A stretch of 59,791 nt of DNA from Hydrogenispora sp. (GTDB lineage: Bacteria; Bacillota; UBA4882; UBA10575): NCBI GenBank assembly GCA_012837705.1, contig DUQQ01000065.1, forward strand, positions 1-59,791, given 5' to 3'. Shown here piece by piece: positions 52,825 through 59,791 of the stretch. Below the pieces are notes generated by a model. That model ran no database searches. It had not been told where the DNA came from and saw only the letters and a program-made list of their open reading frames with translations. Position 1 is the stretch's first letter, and every line of letters starts with the position of its first letter. Both the position numbers and the translations under genes were made by a program.

Positions 52825-53223
52825 ATGTGTCAAGTGCAAGGAGAAGATCTGATCCGGGCTTTAAAGCGCTTTAAAAGTCTAGCCAAGCAAGATCTTCTCG
52901 CCAGTGAACGGACGAACGACCCGTGTTTTTGGAGAACGCACGCTGAAGCGCGCCGGAAGGAATACACCAGACTGATCCATCTGGTCGAAAATTCCGGCGT
53001 TGAAAAGGCGTGCGTTTATGCGTTACAGAGTTATAAGAAAATTCGTTTAAACAATGCGGAGGAACGAAACCCGGAACAGGACGGCTCGCGGCAGGCGCTA
53101 GAGCTGTTCTTTGAAATCATCGGTAGTTCGCCAGGGCGTCTGGGGAAATGGCTCCAGGAAAGACAGATTGAAATGGAGCCCCCCCACGACGCCTTTTTTG
53201 CGCAAGAAACTCAGCTTGTGTAG
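52825..53223 (+). CDS. Protein of unknown function
   Basis: The protein has 132 residues from ATG 52825, behind gggggagataagg. It is rich in helix and charge (LIRALKRFKSLAKQDLL; YTRLIHLVENSGVEKA), with no membrane segment and no motif that I recognise. It precedes the SPOCS gene cluster, so a sporulation role is possible but not shown. The next 270 bases hold no gene I can support. Confidence 0.65.
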   Translation: MCQVQGEDLIRALKRFKSLAKQDLLASERTNDPCFWRTHAEARRKEYTRLIHLVENSGVEKACVYALQSYKKIRLNNAEERNPEQDGSRQALELFFEIIGSSPGRLGKWLQERQIEMEPPHDAFFAQETQLV

Positions 53224-53496
53224 GAACAAGTTCGGAACAGGAAAACACGGGTGAAAAAGGCGCTGACCGCCATGGTGAGCTGCGCCCATTTTTATTTCCT
53301 TCTCGACGAAGGGGGTAGTTGGGGGCGTTCATCAAGGGCGGTTTTTTTCTTCCTGGCTTGTTTTCTTTTTTTTCGTGGCGATAAGCACCTTGCTGCGGAC
53401 CAGCATATACTGTACTAGTCCTAAATTTAGTTTGGGAATGGTGCGGTTTTCCCCGTGGGCGGGGAGTTGGTCGGAGAAAGGAGGCCGAAAAGAATA

Positions 53497-56061
53497 ATGG
53501 ATTATGATGTTAACCAGGAAGAAGAAAAACAGGCGCTTGAGCATAAAGCGGAAGAACAGCAGTTACCAGGAGACGAGTCAATGGCAAAAGGGAATAAGAC
53601 AAAAAAGGCCACGCCTAACAGCGAAACTATTTCAGAAGAGATAGAGGCGGAACCGAAGGAAGAAAAGGATGGAGTGGCCAAAGGGAATCAGGAAATAGAG
53701 ATGGTTGGAATTGGAGAGAGAACTGGTAACGAGGGCGCGAGTAGAACAAAAACCGATCACCTGGAGGGTGGTGAAGGCGCGTCCAGTGGCGAAGACACCC
53801 CCGCAGTGACGACGGATGCTGTGAATGAACCGGAGACTTTTTCCAAAGAGGCCGTCGAAGAGGGGCTGGCCGGTTCCTTTCCATTTGAACCGGAAACGGG
53901 ACCGACTTTGGTGATGCCCGATCGGGTGCAGTTGAAAGTCCCAACGGAACCGACGGTACCAGCCTGGGTGGAAGAATTCAACCCACAGGTGACCCGGATT
54001 CGGCTAAACGATGAGCAAGTACTGAGGACGGAAGTCCCCAGGGATCAAGGGGTCGTTCAACAGCTCGAAGGCGCGGAGGTGACCGTTGGCGAGCGGGTTG
54101 CCCGGGTGCAACCGGTGGTCCGTCCCACTCAGTTGCCGAGCCCGGCGCTTAAAATCCGTAATATCACTGGTGAAGTGCGCAGGGTCACGGCTGAAGTGAT
54201 TAAAGACAAGGTTATTGTCCAGGGCATCGTCCATAAACAGATCTTCTTTGTGGGCATTGACAATATTGTTCGCCACTTCTCCGAAGATGTACCTTTCAGT
54301 ACTTTTATTGAAATTCCCGGTGCGGAACCGGGGATGAATGTTCAGGTGCTACCCCGGATCGAAAAGATCTTATTTCACCTTACGGATAATGGTTTCTTTG
54401 TCCATCAAAAGATCATTCTTGAGATCTTCGTGAAAGTCACCCAGTTTGTTCAGGTTGGCCTCGCGCTGGGAACCGGTCCTTTACTGCTTTTACCGCGGGT
54501 AGTCGGTGAGGGGGTCAAACAGGAGCTTGTTGAAAATCTGCTTACTTTAACCGTGCCTGCTCTAAAAGTGGATGAAATCCGCGGTGAAATTCGGGATCTG
54601 GAAACCGAGGTCATCCCCGACAAGGTGATCATCCAAGGAGTAATCCATAAACAGATCTTCTTTGTGGATCTGGAGAATAATGCTCGCCACCAAGCGGAGG
54701 ATGTGCCTTTCAGTTTATTCCTCGATCTACCCGGGGTGGTTCCGGGGGTTGACCTCCAGGTTCACCCCAGGATTGAAGGGATCTTCTTTGAGCTATTATC
54801 AACTACTGAGTTAAGGCAGAAAGTAGTAGTTGAGGTTTTTGTCAAAGCAACCGAAGCAATCCAAGAGCGGGTTGCCATCGGGACTGGTCCCTTGTTCAAA
54901 GTCGAGCAGGTGATCGGGGAAGGACAAAAGCAGATTTTAAACGAAGCGGTCTTAACTTTAGAGCGTGCCGCCATTAAAGTACGGGAGATTGTCGGTGAAG
55001 TACGGAGTTTAGTCGCGGAAGTGATTCCGGATAAAGTGATTATCCAAGGTGTGATCCATAAGCAAATCTTTTACATCGGTACCGATAATATCGAATACCA
55101 TCAAGCGGAGGATCTGCGCTTCAGTCTCTTCATCGATCTGCCTGGTGCGTTGCCTGGGTTGAACGTTACGATCCAGCCCCGGATCGAGACGATTCTCTTT
55201 AACCTAGAAACCGAAACTACCGTCCGGCAAAAAGTAATTGTGCTGTTTAATGCGATTGTTACGGAGACCATCCAAGTTCCTCTGGTGACCGGCGATTTTT
55301 CCCTCTTCAAATTAGAGCAGGTGATCGGGGAGGGGCTCCGGCAAATCCTGGTCGAGCGACGGGAGCGAATTCCGGTCCCGGTTGTCCGCAATGTGGTGGT
55401 GGAAGTGGTGGTTCCACCCGCGGGAATTGTTACCGGCCGTCAACAGATTATCGTGGAGAACGTTGTTGAACTGCCGCAACCGGCGGTAAAAATAAAGGAA
55501 GTACAAGGGGTGATCACCGATCTACGGGCGCGGGTGGTCTTCAATGATGCAGTGTTAGTCGACGGGATCATTAATAAACAGGTTTTCTTCGTCGGTGAAG
55601 ATGGTGTGGTACGTTCGGTGACGGAGCAGATTCCCTTCTCCATACTGGTGAATGTCCCTGGAATTACTCCAGATACACCATTTACCGTTGCTGTTGAGAT
55701 TGAAAACATCTCCTTTACCCTGTCACCCGATGGCCGTTTCCTCCGTCAGATCATTGTTTTGAATGCCGAAGTGACCGGGGAAACCCCAGCTCCCGAACCC
55801 TTCCAGGTTGTGACCGCCGTTACCGGGCCGGGAATTGTCACGGAGACGGTTCTGGTCCGGGCCCCGATCCAAACTCCAACTGGAGTTGAAGTTCGGGAGT
55901 TTCCGGTCGTAACCGAGGTATCTGGTCCGGGTATCGAGCGGGTAGAGAAGGCCGTTGTCCTCCTGGATGTGGTCAATGATGGGAATCCGAACCCGGTACC
56001 GATTGAAGTGGTAACCAATGTGATCTTTGCTGTTGTTCCGCTCTTGCCTGTGAGGGCTTAA
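53497..56061 (+). CDS. Large protein with four tandem SPOCS (DUF3794) domains
   Basis: The protein has 854 residues from ATG 53497, with gaaaggagg 13 bases upstream. There is no signal or membrane segment. Residues 1 to about 150 are a Glu/Lys-rich, low-complexity tail. Four SPOCS domains begin near residues 218, 356, 493 and 664; each reads roughly E-VI-DKVI-QG--HKQIFF, then EDVPFS-F-D-PG, then a C-terminal RQKVVVE-FVK-TE. A connector VIGEG-KQ-L-E-TL--PA-K precedes most of them. The fourth is the most divergent and sits behind a longer Val/Pro-rich linker. The C-terminus has two VVT-V-GPGI strings. SPOCS occurs in the spore protein SipL, which binds SpoIVA; a spore scaffold role is inferred. 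Confidence 0.9.
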   Translation: MDYDVNQEEEKQALEHKAEEQQLPGDESMAKGNKTKKATPNSETISEEIEAEPKEEKDGVAKGNQEIEMVGIGERTGNEGASRTKTDHLEGGEGASSGEDTPAVTTDAVNEPETFSKEAVEEGLAGSFPFEPETGPTLVMPDRVQLKVPTEPTVPAWVEEFNPQVTRIRLNDEQVLRTEVPRDQGVVQQLEGAEVTVGERVARVQPVVRPTQLPSPALKIRNITGEVRRVTAEVIKDKVIVQGIVHKQIFFVGIDNIVRHFSEDVPFSTFIEIPGAEPGMNVQVLPRIEKILFHLTDNGFFVHQKIILEIFVKVTQFVQVGLALGTGPLLLLPRVVGEGVKQELVENLLTLTVPALKVDEIRGEIRDLETEVIPDKVIIQGVIHKQIFFVDLENNARHQAEDVPFSLFLDLPGVVPGVDLQVHPRIEGIFFELLSTTELRQKVVVEVFVKATEAIQERVAIGTGPLFKVEQVIGEGQKQILNEAVLTLERAAIKVREIVGEVRSLVAEVIPDKVIIQGVIHKQIFYIGTDNIEYHQAEDLRFSLFIDLPGALPGLNVTIQPRIETILFNLETETTVRQKVIVLFNAIVTETIQVPLVTGDFSLFKLEQVIGEGLRQILVERRERIPVPVVRNVVVEVVVPPAGIVTGRQQIIVENVVELPQPAVKIKEVQGVITDLRARVVFNDAVLVDGIINKQVFFVGEDGVVRSVTEQIPFSILVNVPGITPDTPFTVAVEIENISFTLSPDGRFLRQIIVLNAEVTGETPAPEPFQVVTAVTGPGIVTETVLVRAPIQTPTGVEVREFPVVTEVSGPGIERVEKAVVLLDVVNDGNPNPVPIEVVTNVIFAVVPLLPVRA
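54148..55790 (+). repeat. Four SPOCS repeat units in the first protein
   Basis: Units start at 54148, 54562, 54973 and 55486. The first three are spaced 414 and 411 bases, the fourth 513 because of an extra linker. The conserved protein cores are VIPDKVIIQGVIHKQIFF and HQAEDVPFS. DNA similarity is patchy, which suggests old duplications. Confidence 0.88.
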
Positions 56062-56080
56062 CCGGTTGGCAAAATAGTTT

Positions 56081-56116
56081 GGAAAAATGGGCTTGTAAGG
56101 CCCATTTTTCCTTTTT
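56081..56116 (+). terminator. Terminator between the two SPOCS genes
   Basis: A perfect 12-bp stem (ggaaaaatgggc / gcccatttttcc) is followed by ttttt. The two genes are therefore probably separate transcripts. Confidence 0.88.
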
Positions 56117-56193
56117 AAGAAATGAGCACAATTCAGGAGTGTTTCATATATTATAATAGCCAACCGAGGGGAGAGGTTAAAGGGGGCAGGAGC

Positions 56194-58179
56194 ATGGAGT
56201 TAGCACTTGTCATTGGCGCTTTTGTTACGATTGTCGCCTTGATTGCCCTCTGCACATTCTGGTTTTTCCACCTTCACCGTCGCTATCTGGCCGTGGCTGA
56301 TCACTACGTCGTCTCAACGACAACAGAAGATGAACAATATTCTCCGGCGTGTCTCACCAGTACACCTAGCATTTCCGGAGAAAACCGGGGGAAGAAGCTT
56401 CTTTTAACTACTGATACATTGGACGATGAAGCGAGTCAACCACAAAACGCGGTCCCCAATGGACAAAAGCAACCGGAAAAAGAGAGCGGAATAAAGGAAC
56501 GAACAGGAGTTGAAGATGAAGAACAAGTTCTGAACGAAAGATTTGTATGTTTGATTGTCCAGAAGGGGGCAGCAGAACGGCCAAAAATGGAGGAACAGCC
56601 AAAGACGGAAGAACAGCTACGTACGGAAAAGCAGTTAAGGACGGAGCAACAACTAACGACCACGGAACAGCAAAAGAGAGAAGACCAACGAGAAGAGAGC
56701 GCCCAGTACAGGGAGGAAGGTGGGGGCGGAACTGAACAGTGGGTGGTATCGCCCGACTGTTCGCAGGCAAACAAGGAAGAAGAAGAGGATGAAGATGAGG
56801 AGAGCGTCGTCGTTCGAAAAAAAAAAGATGGCGCGGTGGAAAAACTGGAAGCGATGTGCACACAACCTAGTCCCGTGGAAGCGGCTCCTGCAGAAAGATT
56901 GGAAGGAGGAGATAGGTTAATGGATCCATTGGTGCGGGCAGAGGTGGTCATCGGAGAAGGTACCAAGCAACTGCTGCTTGAGACGAATGTTACTTTAGAC
57001 CGACCGGCGATTAAGATTCGGAATATTACGGCAGAGATCCGGAATTTGACCACTGAATTGATCCAAGATAAAGTGATCATCCAAGGAGTGCTCCACAAAC
57101 AGATTTTCTTCGTGGGTGAGGATAATATCGTCCATCACCAGTCGGAAGACGTCCCGTTCAGTACCTTTATCGATATTTTCGGGACCGAGCCGGGAATGAA
57201 TATACAGGTTCATCCGGTTATTGAGACAATTCTATTCTCCTTAATCAGGCCGTCCTTACTCCATCAGAAGGTTGTTGTCGAATTTTTTGTCAAGGTTACC
57301 GAGTCCAACCAGCTTAATCTGGTTGAAGGTGCTGGTCCGCTGGTCCGTTTGGACCAAGTGATCGGTGAAGGGACCAAACAGGAACTGCTCGAAAATACTG
57401 TTACACTTAACGTCCCGGCCTTGAAGATCGACGATATTACCGCCGAAATTCGTGACTTAACCATTGAAGTGATCGATGATAAGGTTATTATTCAAGGGAT
57501 TATCCATAAGCAGATTTTCTTCATCGGTTTAGATAATATCGAATACCACCAAGCCGAAGATCTGGAGTTCAGTACCTTCTTGGATATCCCTGGGGCGACG
57601 ACGGGGATGGATGTGGTGGTCGAACCAACGATCGAATTTATTCATTTTGAATTACTCGATGAAGAGACGCTACTTCAGAAGATTGTTGTTGAGTTTTTCG
57701 TTAAAGTAACGGAAAGTATTCAAATCAACGTGGTTCTTGGTCCTGGTGCGCTCCTGAAATTGGATACGGTTGTTGGTGAAGATACCAAGCAATTACTGGT
57801 CGAGAATACAATCACCCTTTCCCAACCGGCAATTAAGATCCGGGAGATCGTAGCCAAGATTGAGCGGTTAATGGCGGAAGTAATCGAAGATAAAGTGATT
57901 ATCCAAGGGGTGGTACATAAACAGATCTTCTTTATTAACGAAGATAATCTCGAGATCCACCAGAGCGAAGATGTCCCCTTCAGTACCTTTGTGGATATTC
58001 CCGGAGCGGTGCCGGGGATGGATGTACGGATTAAGCCGATTATCGAGACGGTGCTCTTCGAATTGTTGGATAGCACCACCCTCAGGCAGAAGGTGGTCGT
58101 GGAGCTGTTTATCAAAGTAACCGAGTCCCAACAATTACAGGTGCAAGTAGCTGCTCCCTATGGCCCATATTACTTCTAG
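56194..58179 (+). CDS. Membrane-anchored protein with three tandem SPOCS (DUF3794) domains
   Basis: The protein has 661 residues from ATG 56194 (agggggcaggag upstream); an earlier opening at 56122 lacks a ribosome site and would add a tail to the anchor. Residues 4-26 (LALVIGAFVTIVALIALCTF) form one membrane segment. A charged linker of about 240 residues follows, with Glu/Gln/Thr repeats and an acidic patch. SPOCS domains begin at residues 273, 410 and 547, exactly 137 apart, each with the connector VIGEGTKQ-L-E--TL--PA-KI. It ends with a short aromatic PYGPYYF. It may place the same scaffold at a membrane. A terminator follows. Confidence 0.9.
   Translation: MELALVIGAFVTIVALIALCTFWFFHLHRRYLAVADHYVVSTTTEDEQYSPACLTSTPSISGENRGKKLLLTTDTLDDEASQPQNAVPNGQKQPEKESGIKERTGVEDEEQVLNERFVCLIVQKGAAERPKMEEQPKTEEQLRTEKQLRTEQQLTTTEQQKREDQREESAQYREEGGGGTEQWVVSPDCSQANKEEEEDEDEESVVVRKKKDGAVEKLEAMCTQPSPVEAAPAERLEGGDRLMDPLVRAEVVIGEGTKQLLLETNVTLDRPAIKIRNITAEIRNLTTELIQDKVIIQGVLHKQIFFVGEDNIVHHQSEDVPFSTFIDIFGTEPGMNIQVHPVIETILFSLIRPSLLHQKVVVEFFVKVTESNQLNLVEGAGPLVRLDQVIGEGTKQELLENTVTLNVPALKIDDITAEIRDLTIEVIDDKVIIQGIIHKQIFFIGLDNIEYHQAEDLEFSTFLDIPGATTGMDVVVEPTIEFIHFELLDEETLLQKIVVEFFVKVTESIQINVVLGPGALLKLDTVVGEDTKQLLVENTITLSQPAIKIREIVAKIERLMAEVIEDKVIIQGVVHKQIFFINEDNLEIHQSEDVPFSTFVDIPGAVPGMDVRIKPIIETVLFELLDSTTLRQKVVVELFIKVTESQQLQVQVAAPYGPYYF
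56581..56700 (+). repeat. Glu/Gln/Thr low-complexity repeats in the linker
   Basis: Degenerate units of 5-7 codons of the form (K/R)TE(E/K/Q)QL are repeated: EEQPKTEEQLRTEKQLRTEQ and so on. The segment sits between the membrane anchor and the first SPOCS domain. It is likely a flexible or coiled spacer and prone to slippage. Confidence 0.7.
57010..58144 (+). repeat. Three SPOCS repeat units in the second protein
   Basis: Units start at 57010, 57421 and 57832, a strict 411-base period. The units are more alike than those of the first gene, mainly around VIxDKVIIQGVxHKQIFF and EDVPFSTFxDI. Confidence 0.9.
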
Positions 58180-58195
58180 ACAACTTTCCCCCGGA

Positions 58196-58231
58196 ATACA
58201 GGCCTCGAATTTTCCAGGCCTGTATTTTTTT
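58196..58231 (+). terminator. Terminator after the second SPOCS gene
   Basis: A perfect 10-bp stem (atacaggcct / aggcctgtat) with a 10-base loop is followed by tttttt. Confidence 0.88.
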
Positions 58232-58288
58232 TGTCCTGCCCTTACATATACATTATAAAGTGAAAGCTTACCGGGAGGGGCAAAATTA

Positions 58289-59791
58289 ATGGTCAAGCGG
58301 TGGCACGGCTCCGGCAGAGTAATCGTTAAAATTCCTTGGCCGTTCGGAACGAAGGTCCACCGCATTGATCTATCCATCACCGACCTGGTGGCAAGGTGGG
58401 AAAAGTCTACTGTGCAGCTTACGGTAGAAATGAAGCGGACGATCCAGTACATAACAGCAGCGGGTACGGTAATGACCTGGACGGACCGGGTGGTTTACCA
58501 AAAGGATCTTGTCTGTTCACCCGCGTTAATCCGCGGTCAACCATTACAGGCGATGGCAACCACCCTTTATTTTTTGGTCCACGACCAAACGGAGACGGCC
58601 GTTTTGGAACACGGTATCGGGTTGAGTTTCTCGGGTTGGGAACGTCAACTGTTGGTTCCGCAGTTACCGCCAACGGAAAACAGTTTACTGATCCGTGGAC
58701 AACAACTGGTCGCCACCGATTGTTATTTGCATACGGAAACAATCTATTGGTCGCCCTTAGCGCCGGAAGACGAACCGGTGGAGGTGGTTCTGACCGGTGA
58801 GCGGTTCATCCTTACCCCCGCAGGGATTCATTTCCAGGGGGAACTAGAACTCGCGACTGTAAAAGGCGGACGCAAAAAAGAACCCCTTTCGGTGCTGTTA
58901 CCGCAGCAAGTCCCTGCCGGTAGCGTACTGGTGGGTGAGGCAAAGCTTCAGGCCTGGAAAGTGGTGGAACCTGGTAAAGCCCTCCTGGCGGTCAAACTTA
59001 GCTGGCGCTTGCTCCAAGAGAAAACATTCCCGGTATTATTGGCCCCGGTGGGGCAGGGGGAGAGTTTTTTTCTCTGGCGTCTTTTGCACCAGGAAACCCG
59101 GATTTGGAGCGGCCAAACCCGGGTTAAGTTACCCGAAAAGGCAAAAATTATTGGGGAACTGACGGTTACGGCCGTCCAGAGTCGGGCGGTTAAGGCCAGA
59201 AATGAACTCTTTTGTATGGGCCAAATTACCCTTGATCTTTACTATGTGAACAACGCTGGCCAAGAAAAGTGTTATCGGGTACGAATTCCCTGGAAGGAAT
59301 GGGTGGCGACGGAAGAGGGTAGGGAAGCGCGCTCGGCGGAGAAGAGGAAGTACAAAATCAGGTATGCGAGGGTAAAAGGGAAACAGGTCCAATTTTTGAA
59401 CGGGGAAGATTTAACCCTTATCGTTCAGTTGGAGTACCTTTTAACGGTCGAGAAAAGAGAAAAAGCGGTTTTATCGGTGCCGACGAACATGGTGCCAACG
59501 GCAACGATTTTGGCGGAAAAAATCATTACGGAAGATGATTATGAGTATTATGTAGAGATTCCAGTCCACAAACCCGCAGATTTTCGGGAAAGCCACCGGT
59601 TATGGTGGGAAGCGGGAGATGTGGAGGGGGAAGCAGAAAATGGTGGAGTTTTTCTGAAAGCGCAACCAACCATTGTCTGGCAGTACCGGAGTACGGAGCA
59701 CAAGCTAAAAGTGGTTGAGTTCAGTCCTGTTTTGGCTTGGTTTCATCATGCCCCACCGACGCACCAGAGGGACCGGGTTTATGTGCATCTG
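58289..59791 (+). CDS. Partial gene: large beta-rich protein, possible divergent SPOCS relative
   Basis: An open frame of 501 codons runs from ATG 58289 (gggagggg nine bases upstream) to the window edge without a stop, so the 3' end is missing. There is no signal or membrane segment in the N-terminus (MVKRWHGSGRVIVKIPWPF). The product is rich in beta strands. At least two stretches look like stripped-down SPOCS units: a strand pair such as NELFCMGQITLDLYYV, then YRVRIPWKEWV where HQAEDVPFSTF would stand, then LTLIVQLEYLLTVE where RQKVVVEFFVKVTE would. Another is near residues 30-105. The resemblance is my reading and weak in identity. Position right after two SPOCS genes supports it. Confidence 0.75.
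   Translation, partial: MVKRWHGSGRVIVKIPWPFGTKVHRIDLSITDLVARWEKSTVQLTVEMKRTIQYITAAGTVMTWTDRVVYQKDLVCSPALIRGQPLQAMATTLYFLVHDQTETAVLEHGIGLSFSGWERQLLVPQLPPTENSLLIRGQQLVATDCYLHTETIYWSPLAPEDEPVEVVLTGERFILTPAGIHFQGELELATVKGGRKKEPLSVLLPQQVPAGSVLVGEAKLQAWKVVEPGKALLAVKLSWRLLQEKTFPVLLAPVGQGESFFLWRLLHQETRIWSGQTRVKLPEKAKIIGELTVTAVQSRAVKARNELFCMGQITLDLYYVNNAGQEKCYRVRIPWKEWVATEEGREARSAEKRKYKIRYARVKGKQVQFLNGEDLTLIVQLEYLLTVEKREKAVLSVPTNMVPTATILAEKIITEDDYEYYVEIPVHKPADFRESHRLWWEAGDVEGEAENGGVFLKAQPTIVWQYRSTEHKLKVVEFSPVLAWFHHAPPTHQRDRVYVHL

Noticed and set aside
53723-56163. Minus-strand frames opposite the SPOCS gene
   Set aside because: They recur with the repeat period because they are antisense of the repeats.

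Overview
The window looks like chromosome of an endospore-forming member of the Bacillota (Firmicutes). The grounds are a cotJABC spore-coat operon, an alpha/beta-type small acid-soluble spore protein, two proteins built from SPOCS (DUF3794) domains, a T-box leader on valS, ScpAB, frequent GTG/TTG starts behind strong AGGAGG ribosome-binding sites, and many hairpin-plus-T terminators. An OmpH/Skp-like exported protein and a serine-palmitoyltransferase-like enzyme hint at an unusual envelope, but neither proves an outer membrane. I do not name a genus.

Left edge (1-2900): a decayed accessory patch. It holds an imperfect long inverted repeat, the stub of an IS256-like transposase with an early stop, a small membrane-anchored orphan gene, a badly frameshifted RHS-repeat remnant, and an orphan membrane protein. 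A tRNA-Arg(TCT) with encoded CCA follows.

Housekeeping block (3100-14760): a TGS-containing uridine-kinase-like protein, lysA, an M50 site-2 protease, an HD hydrolase overlapping scpA-scpB, a small membrane protein, class II fructose-bisphosphate aldolase, a T-box leader and valS, signal peptidase I and a YbgC-type thioesterase.

Amino-sugar island (14970-26845): two divergent units. Leftward: ROK regulator, phosphohexomutase, N,N'-diacetylchitobiose phosphorylase (GH94) and a cytoplasmic GH20 hexosaminidase. Rightward: ABC binding protein, two permeases and nagB. Together they suggest import of chitin disaccharides, phosphorolysis to GlcNAc-1-P plus GlcNAc, conversion to GlcNAc-6-P, and entry into glycolysis through NagB. 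No nagA, GlcNAc kinase or transporter ATPase is in the window. A perfect 21-bp palindrome in the divergent region is a candidate ROK operator.

Middle (27100-40900): a glycosyltransferase with a HIRAN-domain protein, galM, a HAD phosphatase, a c-di-GMP-I riboswitch ahead of a PAS-GGDEF-HD-GYP protein, DegV, PhoU, an OmpH-like protein with an SDR, an SPT-like alpha-oxoamine synthase, a PRK06851-type tandem P-loop protein, and a TlpA-like thioredoxin with CcdA.

Right part (41400-59791): cotJABC (cotJA has only 48 codons), an SASP, miaB-mutS-mutL-miaA-hfq, a YnbB-like PLP enzyme, a zinc-ribbon membrane protein, an MgtC-like protein and two small unknown genes. The most striking locus is at the end: two large proteins with four and three tandem SPOCS domains in a regular unit of about 137 residues, one without and one with an N-terminal membrane anchor. 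A third, partial open frame runs off the window and looks like a very divergent relative. SPOCS domains are known from the spore morphogenetic protein SipL, so this may be an expanded coat or cortex-interface scaffold.
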